This document shows, piece by piece, positions 43,381 through 51,151 of a stretch of 64,000 bases of DNA. Under the pieces are notes generated by a model. The model worked only from the letters and a program-made list of their open reading frames with translations. It made no database searches and was not told the origin of the DNA. Source of the stretch: Bacillus sp. FJAT-27245 (lineage in GTDB: Bacteria; Bacillota; Bacilli; Bacillales; Cytobacillaceae); assembly GCF_001273955.1 (NCBI RefSeq), contig NZ_LIGI01000001.1, forward strand, positions 1,029,064-1,093,063, read 5' to 3'. Position numbers and translations under genes: made by a program. The stretch's first letter is position 1. Each line of letters opens with the position of its first letter.

Positions 43381-43522
43381 CTTCTGACTCGATTTGAGCG
43401 AAATTCTGAAAAGCTGTCGGAAGTAGCAGGGGCTTCTGATTCGATTGGGTCGAAATCCTGAATAGCTATCGGAACGCTAATATGGATTCCGTTTCGACTT
43501 GGTTGAGATCCCACGGCTTTTT
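43381..43522 (+). repeat. Tandem repeat, three degenerate units of about 52 bases
   Basis: CTTCTGACTCGATTTGAGCG at 43381, CTTCTGATTCGATTGGGTCG at 43433 and a third, more diverged unit from about 43486 (CCGTTTCGACTTGGTTGAG). Inner parts (GAAATTCTGAAAAGCTGTCGG and GAAATCCTGAATAGCTATCGG) agree at most positions. It lies downstream of the subtilase gene on its minus strand. Confidence 0.6.
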
Positions 43523-43556
43523 TAAAAGAAACGCCCGCTACTTAGGCGGGCGTTGG
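43522..43556 (-). terminator. Terminator of the subtilase gene
   Basis: AACGCCCGC near 43530 pairs with GCGGGCGTT ending at 43553; on the minus strand the stem is followed by TTCTTTTAAAA. Confidence 0.8.
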
Positions 43557-43559
43557 TCT

Positions 43560-44978
43560 TCACTGATTGAAGAGGTTAAGCAGCCAGCTTTCCGTTCCAG
43601 GCTTGCGGGGGGCCTGTTTGCTTTCGCGGGCGAGCTGGAGGGCCCGGTTCACATCGATCAATCCGTTTCCGTATTGTGCGTCTCTGCCGGGGATGCCAAG
43701 GTCGGCTGATGATCTTTTGATAATCCGGGTGACTTGCCTGTTTGTCAGGTTTGGGTTTTCCGAGCGGACTAGCCCGGCAAGTCCGGCAACATGCGGCGAA
43801 GCCATCGAGGTGCCGGACAATGCCGCATACTGATTTTTGAAATACGTACTTGGAATATAAACACCCGGCGCGGCGACGTCCACGTATGTTCCATGGTTGG
43901 AAAATTCCGCGAGCATTCCATCCTGGCCGACGGCAGAAACAGCCATGACTTCCGGATAGGAGGCAGGGTAGGTTGGCTGCCGTGAATGGTCATTTCCAGC
44001 TGCGGCCACGAGCACAACGTCACGTTTGTAGGCATAATCGATCGCTTCCTTCAGTACCCGTGACGGCTGATAGTTGCCTAGGCTTAAATTTATTACCTTC
44101 GCTCCGTGGTCGACGGCCCAATAAATGCCCTTTGCTATATCGGAAGTGGTTCCGTACCCTTTTTTGCCCATCGCTTTTACAGGCATGATTTTGTTGAACC
44201 AGGTTATTCCGGCAACCCCGCGGCCGTTGTTCGTCTCCGATGCGATGATGCCGGCGACGTGGGTGCCGTGGCCGTTGTCATCATCGGGATTGTTATTACC
44301 GGCGAGGACATTATAGCCGGTAACAAGCCTGTTTTTTAAATCCGGATGGTCCAAATCAACTCCGGTATCGACAAGGGCAATCGTGACTTTTTTCGAACCC
44401 CGCGAAATCACCCACCCGCCTTCAGTCCCGATTTCAGGGAGATTCCATTGGTAATGCTCGCGGTAAAAAATATCGTTTGGAATAGGGACTGCATTTTGCA
44501 TGAGGATATAATGATGCTCCGCGAACTCGACATCTTTTCTTTTTCCAAAAAAAGCAATTAGCTTTTCGGCGTTCAAAGTTTTTGACTTGAAAATATAGGT
44601 TGAATTGAATTTTTTCACAAGTTCGCCGTTAATTTCCGCATTGATCCGTGTTATTTCCGCGGGCGCCGGGTGGCCGGCAAAGTCGACGACCACTTCGTTT
44701 TCCACAAAATGGCTTGTGTCACGGTCATTATGATAAATTTTCTGGATGGAAGGATGTGTGTCCAGGTAGCGTTTCGTTTCCCCGCCATTCCAGACGTTGT
44801 CATATTCGGTAATCCGCAGCCTGTGGCCGTCGCGCTGCTGAATTTCCTGGAGTCCCTGGCTTAACTGAACCCGGGATGTCCCTTGGCGGTTCGTCTCGCC
44901 TTTATCGAGGAAAAGGACGCCGCCTGCAAGCACCGCGACCGCGACGATGCCGCCCGCAAGAAGATATTTATTAATCAT
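43560..44978 (-). CDS. Membrane-anchored subtilisin-like serine protease (S8)
   Basis: 472 residues from the ATG at 44978, eight bases after GGGGTG; the GTG four codons earlier lies inside that site. A single N-terminal hydrophobic segment (YLLAGGIVAVAVLAGGVLFL) anchors or exports it. A propeptide-like region follows (VENEVVVDFAGHPAPAEITRINAEI), then the S8 domain with Asp in ALVDTGVDLDHPD, His in GHGTHVAGI and Ser in SGTSMASPHVAG, all intact. It resembles thermitase/fervidolysin-type cell-envelope proteases. It acts outside the cell. Confidence 0.92.
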   Translation of the reverse strand: MINKYLLAGGIVAVAVLAGGVLFLDKGETNRQGTSRVQLSQGLQEIQQRDGHRLRITEYDNVWNGGETKRYLDTHPSIQKIYHNDRDTSHFVENEVVVDFAGHPAPAEITRINAEINGELVKKFNSTYIFKSKTLNAEKLIAFFGKRKDVEFAEHHYILMQNAVPIPNDIFYREHYQWNLPEIGTEGGWVISRGSKKVTIALVDTGVDLDHPDLKNRLVTGYNVLAGNNNPDDDNGHGTHVAGIIASETNNGRGVAGITWFNKIMPVKAMGKKGYGTTSDIAKGIYWAVDHGAKVINLSLGNYQPSRVLKEAIDYAYKRDVVLVAAAGNDHSRQPTYPASYPEVMAVSAVGQDGMLAEFSNHGTYVDVAAPGVYIPSTYFKNQYAALSGTSMASPHVAGLAGLVRSENPNLTNRQVTRIIKRSSADLGIPGRDAQYGNGLIDVNRALQLARESKQAPRKPGTESWLLNLFNQ

Positions 44979-45126
44979 GGCAAAAATCACCCCAATTTTC
45001 TTGTATATGTATAGGGTGCAATCAACTGCTCAATTTAACGAAGGGAATTAGTGGGTTTTTTGAAAAAATGAGATGTATGTTTTGCAGCCATCGGGTATGA
45101 TGGGGACAAGATAAGGGGGAAGTTAT

Positions 45127-45684
45127 ATGTTTCCAGTACTTGAGACAAACAGGCTAATTTTGCGTGAGATCGGAAAAGAAGATGCGGCGGCCATTTTCGC
45201 CTGCTTTTCTAATGAGGATGTGGTCCGTTTTTATGGACAGGAGCGCCTTGAAACAATTGAACAGGCAGAAGGATTCGTGGAGTTTTTTTCGAAAAACTTT
45301 CACGAAAAAAGGGGCATCCGCTGGGGAATTGAACTAAAAGGGGAAAAAGGGTTGATTGGGACCATTGGCTTCAACGCCTGGAGCCCAAAGCATAAACGCG
45401 CCGAAATTGGCTATGAACTCCATCCAGGCCACTGGCGAAAGGGGATTGTATCAGAGGCGTTGGAGAGAGTCATTTCGTATGGTTTTGAAGAATTGGGGTT
45501 GAACCGCATTGGTGCGGTCGTTTTCCTCGAAAATGAAGCATCAAGCAACCTTCTTCTGAAAGCCGGCTTTCAAAAGGAAGGGATACTGCGTGATTATATG
45601 GTCCAGGATGGGGCGGTTCATGATACATATGTGTATTCACTGTTGAAGAAGGATTTCGGGGAGGAAGAAAATAACAGGAAATAG
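45127..45684 (+). CDS. RimJ/RimL-type GNAT acetyltransferase
   Basis: 185 residues. LETNRLILREIGKEDAAAIFACFSNEDVVRFYG at the start and GYELHPGHWRKGIVSEALERVISYGFEELGLNRIGAVVFLENEASSNLLLKAGFQKEG are standard for the RimJ/RimL group that acetylates N-termini of ribosomal proteins or small amines. GGGGGAAG lies before the ATG. The stop codon directly abuts the promoter of the following T-box leader. Confidence 0.88.
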   Translation: MFPVLETNRLILREIGKEDAAAIFACFSNEDVVRFYGQERLETIEQAEGFVEFFSKNFHEKRGIRWGIELKGEKGLIGTIGFNAWSPKHKRAEIGYELHPGHWRKGIVSEALERVISYGFEELGLNRIGAVVFLENEASSNLLLKAGFQKEGILRDYMVQDGAVHDTYVYSLLKKDFGEEENNRK

Positions 45685-45713
45685 TTGACAGAACTTTCGG
45701 CGAGCAGTAAGAT
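45685..45713 (+). promoter_or_regulatory. Sigma-A promoter of the leucine-type T-box leader
   Basis: TTGACA at 45685-45690, a 17-base spacer and TAAGAT at 45708-45713. Transcription would begin near 45720. Confidence 0.65.
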
Positions 45714-45719
45714 AATTGA

Positions 45720-45985
45720 AAGTTTTCAATAAAAAAACGCAATGATGAGGAGCAGTAGGGGATTTCTTATTGTCAGAGAGCTGCTGGCTGGTGAAAAGCA
45801 GTCAATACCATTTCTGAACTCGCCTTTGAGGGGCCAGGCTGAGCTGAACTGATTAGGCCTGGACGGTTAACTCCCGTAATCGAGTCTTGAGATGGTTTGC
45901 TTATTCATTTTGCAGACCAAGAAGAGTGGTACCACGGAAGCAAAAGCTTGTCGTCTCTTTATGGGGCGGCAGGCTTTTTTATTTT
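45720..45985 (+). promoter_or_regulatory. T-box riboswitch with CTC (Leu) specifier upstream of a HIT gene
   Basis: Stem I shows CAGAGAGCTGCTGG, the distal loop GGCTGGTGAAAAG, and the specifier loop CTGAACTCGCCTTTGAG; placing the codon before GCCTTTGAG gives CTC at 45819-45821. The T-box core AGAGTGGTACCACGG is at 45924-45938, with TGGT at 45927-45930, which matches the A discriminator of tRNA-Leu. The terminator AGCTTGTCGTC...GGCGGCAGGCT ends in a T run near 45982. The gene it controls, a HIT hydrolase, is unexpected for a T-box. Confidence 0.85.
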
Positions 45986-46004
45986 CAAAAAGGGGGAAGT
46001 GTGG

Positions 46005-46466
46005 ATGTCGGAGGAATGCTTTATTTGCAAAAAGCATAAAGGATTGATTCAAACAGCAGGGGAATTGATTTATGAAGACGACTATGTGTACGTGGGCCAT
46101 ATCGAGAGCGGCGGCAAGCCGAATTATCTTGGCCATGTCATGATCGATCTAAAAAGGCATGCACCAACGCTTGCTGACATGGAGCCGGAAGAAGCGAAGG
46201 CATTTGGCTTGATTATGTCCAGGGTAAGCAAGGGCTTGAAGGAATGTGAAGGGGGCGAGCACATTTATGCTGTTGTCTCGGGAAATGCCGTGCCGCATCT
46301 TCATATGCACCTGGTGCCAAGGTATCCGGGCACACCGGAAGAGTTTTGGGGGCCATTTGCCGTTTATGACTCGCCAAACGCGCGGATGGGGACAAACAAC
46401 GAAGTAATCCAGGTTTGCCGGCGCATCCGGTCGTTTCTTGAGGCGGATGGAAAAAGTGAAAGGTGA
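46005..46466 (+). CDS. HIT (histidine triad) family hydrolase
   Basis: 153 residues from the ATG at 46005 with GGGGGAAG upstream. N-terminal CFICKKHKG with a C-x-x-C pair, then the HIT motif HLHMHLVPRYPGTP carrying the His triad near residues 103-107. HIT proteins hydrolyse or transfer nucleotidyl groups; Hint-type members cleave aminoacyl-adenylates. It follows a leucine-specific T-box, so it should be made when tRNA-Leu is uncharged. Its 3' end overlaps the following small gene by 20 bases. Confidence 0.88.
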   Translation: MSEECFICKKHKGLIQTAGELIYEDDYVYVGHIESGGKPNYLGHVMIDLKRHAPTLADMEPEEAKAFGLIMSRVSKGLKECEGGEHIYAVVSGNAVPHLHMHLVPRYPGTPEEFWGPFAVYDSPNARMGTNNEVIQVCRRIRSFLEADGKSER

Positions 46467-46785
46467 AATCAGCTGGGTTGGAAGCGAGAAAGATTTTGTA
46501 GATGAAATCAGCGTTGAAATGGTGGGCCCGATAGTCCTCGGCTGGTTTGGCGGGAATTCTTCTGCGGGCCAGCATAAAAATGAGGATGGCTGCATCGTTT
46601 GGACGGATTTGGACAATCGGTATGAATTTGCAGTCCTTCTCGATTCGCACAGTACAGCCGACAGTGCGGAATTGGTTGTGAGCGAATTTGAAAAATGGAA
46701 TAAAGAAATACAGGAGATTCTACGGATGCCGATGAATATATGCTTTAAGGAATTGGAAAAGCGAATACGAATGAAGAAGGGGTAA
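46447..46785 (+). CDS. Short PP2C-like protein or fragment
   Basis: 112 residues from the ATG at 46447, inside the end of the HIT gene; TTG at 46438 and GTG at 46459 are other possible starts. GWFGGNSSAGQHKNEDGCIVWTD...YEFAVLLDSHSTADSAELV is similar in layout to the first strands of PP2C phosphatases (a G-x-x-x-x-x-N-E-D metal site and D-x-H). A full PP2C domain needs about 240 residues, so it is either a truncated gene or a minimal variant. It is in the same transcript as the HIT gene. Confidence 0.5.
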   Translation: MEKVKGEISWVGSEKDFVDEISVEMVGPIVLGWFGGNSSAGQHKNEDGCIVWTDLDNRYEFAVLLDSHSTADSAELVVSEFEKWNKEIQEILRMPMNICFKELEKRIRMKKG

Positions 46786-46912
46786 GAAAGCTGTTGAAAG
46801 TGGTAAAGGAAAGAAATGTTCGCGACAGTACGACAATTCTTTCCTGGTAGATTGAAAATGGAAAAGCGGCAAGCCAGCCAAGCGATTCAGCTGGCAGAAA
46901 GGATGATTAAAA

Positions 46913-47551
46913 ATGAAAGCGATTATTTTTGATTTTGACGGAACCATCGCCGATACATTGCCTATTTGCTATTTTGCCTTTCAGTCGGTTTTTAAAGAAT
47001 ATGACGGCTTGGATTTAACACCTGAGCAGATTAAGGCAATGTTCGGCCCTTCCGAAACTGGCATTATCCGAGAAAATTTACTGCACAATAGCCATGACGA
47101 GGTGATTGAGTTATTTTATGAAACATACAGCGAAAAACATGGAGAATTGGTCGAAAAAAATGAGGAAATAATCAGCCTGCTGAAGCAGTTGAAAAGCGAA
47201 GGCTATAAAATGGGTATCGTGACTGGAAAGGCAAAGAGGAGCCTTGATATTTCGCTTCAGTGCCTTGGGATGGAAGGAATGTTCGATGTTGAGGTTACAG
47301 GGGATGATGTGGAGTTCCCGAAGCCCCATCCAGAAGGGATTCACAACGCGCTTTCTGAGCTCGGGGTTTCGGAGAACGACACAATTTTCCTCGGGGACAG
47401 CGATGCGGACATCCTTGCCGGGAAGCAGGCGAACGTTCATACAATCGGGGTCCAATGGCTCCCTAACTACCAATCGCTTGAGTTTACGGTAGAACCGGAT
47501 GAGGTGTTCACAAGCTTTGGGGAATTGGTGGAAATGTTGAAAAAGCCTTGA
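46913..47551 (+). CDS. HAD-superfamily phosphatase (Gph/PpaX-like)
   Basis: 212 residues. Motif I DFDGTIADTL with the nucleophile Asp near residue 7, motif II VTGKAKRS, the Lys in FPKPHPEG, and motif IV FLGDSDADILAG. A C1 cap domain lies between motifs I and II. It belongs to the phosphoglycolate-phosphatase/pyrophosphatase-like HAD group; the exact substrate cannot be fixed. GAAAGGAT precedes the ATG. Confidence 0.88.
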   Translation: MKAIIFDFDGTIADTLPICYFAFQSVFKEYDGLDLTPEQIKAMFGPSETGIIRENLLHNSHDEVIELFYETYSEKHGELVEKNEEIISLLKQLKSEGYKMGIVTGKAKRSLDISLQCLGMEGMFDVEVTGDDVEFPKPHPEGIHNALSELGVSENDTIFLGDSDADILAGKQANVHTIGVQWLPNYQSLEFTVEPDEVFTSFGELVEMLKKP

Positions 47552-47611
47552 GGACTCAGTTTTCTGTATGATATTAATAAAAACACTTTATAATATCGAA
47601 GGAGACTAAAT

Positions 47612-48169
47612 ATGAAAAAAGTCTTTATCTTATCTACCTTGTTGGTTTTAGCTTTAGTTGGTTGCACTAAAGAAACATCTTCAGTTAATGAAAAAAACAA
47701 GGCTACACAAGAAAAGGCTGTCTCAACAACTTCAGCTGAAAGTGAAAACAAATTAGGAAAAGCGGACCCTGATCAAACTACTTCAACATCGCCTGGAACG
47801 GATGGGAAATGGGTTCAATTGGGACATAGGCTGTACTATGTACAAGGGATTGTTGAGAGTATTCAAAAGAATAAAGACGGAAAAGATGTTTTAAATCTGC
47901 TTGTCGAGAAAACATACCAAAGCGAGGCGGATGGTGTCGTTAGTCCTTATAAGAACGGCAATATTTACCCATTTGTTATAAAAAATGATTTGCCTGATAT
48001 GGAACTGAACAAGCAAAGAGTAATAATATATGGTGGCCAGGTGACTTCAAATGGCCAGGATAATTTTATTGGGGGGATGGTTTTATATTATCAACAAAAA
48101 GATCAGTTTATTGATTTTAATGGAAAGCCAGCTTCAATTCCACCAAATGACTATCCATATGAATTTTAG
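47612..48169 (+). CDS. Lipoprotein of unknown function, AT-rich gene
   Basis: 185 residues. A lipoprotein signal peptide (MKKVFILSTLLVLALVGC, lipobox LVGC with Cys18) is followed by a Ser/Thr/Lys-rich linker and a globular part with WVQLGHRLYYVQGIVESIQKNKDGKDVLNLLVEKTYQSE. It should sit on the outer side of the membrane. The gene is clearly richer in A+T than its neighbours, as is the lipoprotein gene at 50579. No family recognised. GAAGGAG precedes the ATG; a terminator follows. Confidence 0.8.
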   Translation: MKKVFILSTLLVLALVGCTKETSSVNEKNKATQEKAVSTTSAESENKLGKADPDQTTSTSPGTDGKWVQLGHRLYYVQGIVESIQKNKDGKDVLNLLVEKTYQSEADGVVSPYKNGNIYPFVIKNDLPDMELNKQRVIIYGGQVTSNGQDNFIGGMVLYYQQKDQFIDFNGKPASIPPNDYPYEF

Positions 48170-48206
48170 ATGCAAAAAGAGCACCAGGCTAGGTGCTCTT
48201 TTTAAT
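48170..48206. terminator. Terminator of the lipoprotein gene
   Basis: AAAAAGAGCACC pairs with GGTGCTCTTTTT around AGGCTA; usable on both strands, also ending the doxX copy on the minus strand. Confidence 0.85.
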
Positions 48207-48229
48207 ACATGAAATTGGTTATCCCTTAG

Positions 48230-48730
48230 TTAACTCTGAATTTGATGTTCCTTCTTTGTTGCAGCCTTGCGGATGAAAGGAAGCACGTAGCGGTCAAGGC
48301 CGTATTTGCCAGCGTTGACGCCTGCGACAAGGATGATGAAGCCCATCAAGATGTCAGTTGGGTTGTGGCTAACTGTACCGGCAAGCATGAAGCTGAAGTT
48401 CATCACAAGGCCGAAGAACATTGCTGCAGTAGTCAGGCAGCCAAGAATCAGGCCAAGGCCAACCAGGAATTCGCCCCAAGGGATCAGGACGTTGAATAGC
48501 TCGGCATTTGGGATAGCGAAAGCTTTAAGGAAGCTGACATACCAGCCGTAGACGATTCCATTCGGGCCAGCGACCGGGTTTGCGGCAGCGCCTTTCAGGA
48601 ATCCTGTTGCATCGAAGCCTCCAGTGATTTTGCCCCAGCCGGCAGTGAGCCAGGCGTAGCCAAGATAGATACGTAACACAGTGAGAAGAGCGGCGGCGAT
48701 TTTGTTTTCCCTTAAGAAATTGTTAAACAT
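48230..48730 (-). CDS. DoxX family membrane protein, copy 1
   Basis: 166 residues with four membrane helices (YLGYAWLTAGWGKITGGFDATGFLKGA, ...FLVGLGLILGCLTTAAMFFGLVMNFSFMLAGTVSHNPTDILMGFIILVAG). It belongs to the DoxX/DoxD group of membrane proteins linked to thiosulfate or redox chemistry. A nearly identical gene lies at 51152-51652; the first 145 residues differ at only a handful of positions but the tails (RKAATKKEHQIQS here) are unrelated. Upstream DNA including a TGTGA-N6-TCACA palindrome is also duplicated. Confidence 0.88.
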   Translation of the reverse strand: MFNNFLRENKIAAALLTVLRIYLGYAWLTAGWGKITGGFDATGFLKGAAANPVAGPNGIVYGWYVSFLKAFAIPNAELFNVLIPWGEFLVGLGLILGCLTTAAMFFGLVMNFSFMLAGTVSHNPTDILMGFIILVAGVNAGKYGLDRYVLPFIRKAATKKEHQIQS

Positions 48731-48856
48731 GGATAATTCCCCTTTTCGTTATTAATTTAAATAAGTTGTTTACACTGTTATCATAATCCGGTTTTCAACA
48801 TATCGATAGGGGGTTTCCAGTTTATTCAACAATTAGACAAAGCTTCTTGACGAAGG

Positions 48857-48872
48857 TGTGACAATGGTCACA
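48857..48872. promoter_or_regulatory. CRP/FNR-type palindrome upstream of doxX copy 1
   Basis: TGTGACAATGGTCACA, a perfect TGTGA-N6-TCACA palindrome, 127 bases before the start codon. On the minus strand a TCTAAT box lies 30 bases downstream of its centre, the spacing used by FNR-activated promoters. B. subtilis Fnr recognises this motif. Confidence 0.6.
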
Positions 48873-48943
48873 ATTGTTGCCAGGGAGGCGGGAAATAGAC
48901 CTTTTCTGGTTGGTGGACGTTTATCCAACTTCCTCTTTGCAAC

Positions 48944-49816
48944 CTAAGCTTCAACTGCCACCTTCTTTATTTTATATATTACAGTAATGACCGCCGCGGC
49001 CCAGAGGATGGCTAGCCCAACAAAAGTGTACTGCGCAACGGACTGGGAAACATGCAAAGCACCGAACAGAGTCCGGATGTTCGTCAAGATAATGATGCCG
49101 CCGACGAGAGTGCCGAGCAGGTTTGTAGGAATGATTTTTACAAGCCATGCAGCAATTGGAGCCGCGATGACTCCGCCTATCATCAAGGCGAGGACCCATT
49201 GGACATTGACCGTCGACCAGCCCAGTGTCAAAAGGAATCCAATTGTGGAGGATACTGCGATCGCAAATTCGCTTGTATCTACTGATCCAATAACTTTCCT
49301 TGGCTCCATGCGGTTGCTGGTAAGAAGGACTGGAGTGGCGATTGGGCCCCAGCCTCCGCCGCCGGTCGCGTCAAAAAAGCCGGCGATGAAACCGAGCGGG
49401 ATGAAAAACTTTTTGCCGAACTTCCTTTCAGCAGGCTTTTTTGAAGGATTGAACTTAAATAAGAAACGATAAAGGACAAACACGCCCAGCATAAGTAAAA
49501 AAACAGAGATATACGGCTTGATTAGATGGCCTGGGATACTCCCCAGAAAGCATGCGCCAATGAATGCGCCAATGGAACCCGGGATGATCAGCCGTTTAAC
49601 AACCAGCTTATCAACATTTCCAAAGCGTATATGAGAAACGCCGGAAGCCGCGGTCGTGACGACTTCAGCCATGTGGACGGATGCGGATGCGACAGCTGGC
49701 GCAATTCCGAACATCAGCAGCAAAGAGGTCGAAGTTACCCCATATGCCATTCCCAGTGAACCGTCTACTAGCTGGGCGGCCAATCCAATCAGTGCCAGAA
49801 CAATTAGCCTCCTCAA
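48944..49816 (-). CDS. TSUP family sulfite/sulfonate exporter (TauE/SafE)
   Basis: 290 residues with eight membrane helices: LIVLALIGLAAQLVDGSLGMAYGVTSTSLLL is the family's first repeat, and GFIAGFFDATGGGGWGPIATPVLL its second. It should export sulfite or a sulfur-containing anion. The TTG start is preceded by GGAGAG at eight bases. It lies divergent from the Rrf2-type regulator and upstream of, and in the same direction as, doxX copy 1, so the group may deal with sulfur or redox stress. Confidence 0.9.
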   Translation of the reverse strand: MRRLIVLALIGLAAQLVDGSLGMAYGVTSTSLLLMFGIAPAVASASVHMAEVVTTAASGVSHIRFGNVDKLVVKRLIIPGSIGAFIGACFLGSIPGHLIKPYISVFLLMLGVFVLYRFLFKFNPSKKPAERKFGKKFFIPLGFIAGFFDATGGGGWGPIATPVLLTSNRMEPRKVIGSVDTSEFAIAVSSTIGFLLTLGWSTVNVQWVLALMIGGVIAAPIAAWLVKIIPTNLLGTLVGGIIILTNIRTLFGALHVSQSVAQYTFVGLAILWAAAVITVIYKIKKVAVEA

Positions 49817-49923
49817 AAAAATCTCTCCTTTTTAAAAAAGTCCTGAATAGACTATGAAAAAGGGCATTCTCTAATTGTCGACTAATCTAATCAGGTTTGT
49901 AACCTACTGTATGTACGGACAAA

Positions 49924-49942
49924 ATTGGTGGTTCTAACCAAT
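49924..49942. promoter_or_regulatory. Inverted repeat between exporter and Rrf2 genes
   Basis: ATTGGT (49924-49929) and ACCAAT (49937-49942) in the 166-base divergent region. It is a candidate binding site for the adjacent Rrf2 protein; arms are short, so support is weak. Confidence 0.3.
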
Positions 49943-49982
49943 TGGGAAAAATAGTCCGAATGCCCAGAAGGAGCGTGCCGCA

Positions 49983-50420
49983 ATGAAGCTGTCGAGCAGG
50001 GGAGAATATGCGCTGCGGGCACTCATCTGTTTAGGGGGAAATGATCATAAACTCGTTCCTATTGGCGAGATTTCCGAAAGGACTCTCGTACCAATCAATT
50101 ATTTGGAGCAGCTCCTTTTGCAGTTGAAACGAAATGGTTACGTTCAAAGCAAAAGAGGGGTAAATGGAGGATACAAACTAAGCAAAAAGCCCAGTGAAAT
50201 TGTAATTGGGCATGTCATACGGAACCTGGAAGGTCCGCTGGCGCCGATGGGTTGTGTCAGCATTACGTCATACGAAAGCTGCCCGCTTGAAGAAGGCTGC
50301 CTGCTGAAACCATTATGGGCTCTTGTCCGGGATACGGTTGCGGAATTGCTGGATAGGACAACTTTGAAAGATTTACTGGATGGAAAGGTAGTACCGAAGC
50401 TTCCGGATTGCGGTAAATGA
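49983..50420 (+). CDS. Rrf2 family regulator with three cysteines
   Basis: 145 residues. MKLSSRGEYALRALICLG and the winged-helix part ISERTLVPINYLEQLLLQLKRNGYVQSKRGVNGGYKLSK mark the Rrf2 family (IscR, NsrR, CymR). Cys residues in MGCVSITSYESCPLEEGCLL are spaced C-x8-C-x5-C, close to the iron-sulfur ligand pattern of IscR/NsrR, so it is probably an Fe-S sensor rather than CymR. AAGGAG precedes the ATG. Its likely target is the divergent TSUP exporter gene. Confidence 0.88.
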   Translation: MKLSSRGEYALRALICLGGNDHKLVPIGEISERTLVPINYLEQLLLQLKRNGYVQSKRGVNGGYKLSKKPSEIVIGHVIRNLEGPLAPMGCVSITSYESCPLEEGCLLKPLWALVRDTVAELLDRTTLKDLLDGKVVPKLPDCGK

Positions 50421-50578
50421 AATAGCCTGCCCTTTGCCATTAATTCGGAGGGATTCTTGCGGGTTTATTAGGGATATCCGAAAAAAGTTTAACTTCAATT
50501 GGTGATTTTGGTGATTAATTATGAAACGAATTCCACATTTTGTATAATGGAGTAGAGAATATACGAGGGGGGAGTTTT

Positions 50579-51061
50579 ATGAAAAAAATACTTGGCATAG
50601 TTTTCGTCTTCATTATTGGTGTAATTGCCGCTGCTTGCAGTAATCACACAATCAAAACAGAAGATGTAGAAAAGTTTGTGAAGGAATACAAAGCTGAACA
50701 ATATAACCTCACAGATTCTACTAAACCTCCATCAGAGATTGAAATTGGAAATAAGGTGAAAAAATACCTATCAAAAGGTGCATTCGATAAATTAAATGCA
50801 AATCGAGTTTTCCAAATTGCACCTAATTTCGTGATGAGTACCAACAAAACGATTGAATTAGAGGATGTTATTCTTGAAAAAGAAGAAGAAAATGATGATG
50901 GAACAATAGATTATAAATACACATTAAAATTAAAGATATCGGATGAACAATCAAGTAAGGTAATTGAAAAGAATGGACAATTAACAGTTTTGAAGGATGG
51001 AGATATAAAAATTACACGCGATTGGGAAAATAAAGTTTTAATAGAAGGTGTACCAATTTAA
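50579..51061 (+). CDS. Small lipoprotein of unknown function, AT-rich gene
   Basis: 160 residues from the ATG at 50579 (GGGGGGAG upstream). The signal peptide KKILGIVFVFIIGVIAAAC ends in a lipobox AAAC. The mature part is charged with no recognised domain (TEDVEKFVKEYKAEQYNLTDSTKPPSE, FVMSTNKTIELEDVILEKEEENDDGT). A TATAAT box lies about 33 bases upstream. The strong A+T bias compared with the flanking genes suggests acquisition from another source. It sits between the two doxX copies. Confidence 0.75.
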   Translation: MKKILGIVFVFIIGVIAAACSNHTIKTEDVEKFVKEYKAEQYNLTDSTKPPSEIEIGNKVKKYLSKGAFDKLNANRVFQIAPNFVMSTNKTIELEDVILEKEEENDDGTIDYKYTLKLKISDEQSSKVIEKNGQLTVLKDGDIKITRDWENKVLIEGVPI

Positions 51062-51068
51062 AGAAGAC

Positions 51069-51105
51069 GAAAAGGAGTACCATTTTGGCACTCCCTGTTT
51101 GTTAA
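51069..51105 (+). terminator. Possible terminator after lipoprotein gene
   Basis: AGGAGT near 51073 pairs with ACTCCC near 51090 around ACCATTTTGGC, followed by CTGTTTGTT. The stem is short. Confidence 0.4.
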
Positions 51106-51151
51106 GATATTTTTCTATTAAATATACTTTTTTCTTCCGAAAGAGAACCTG

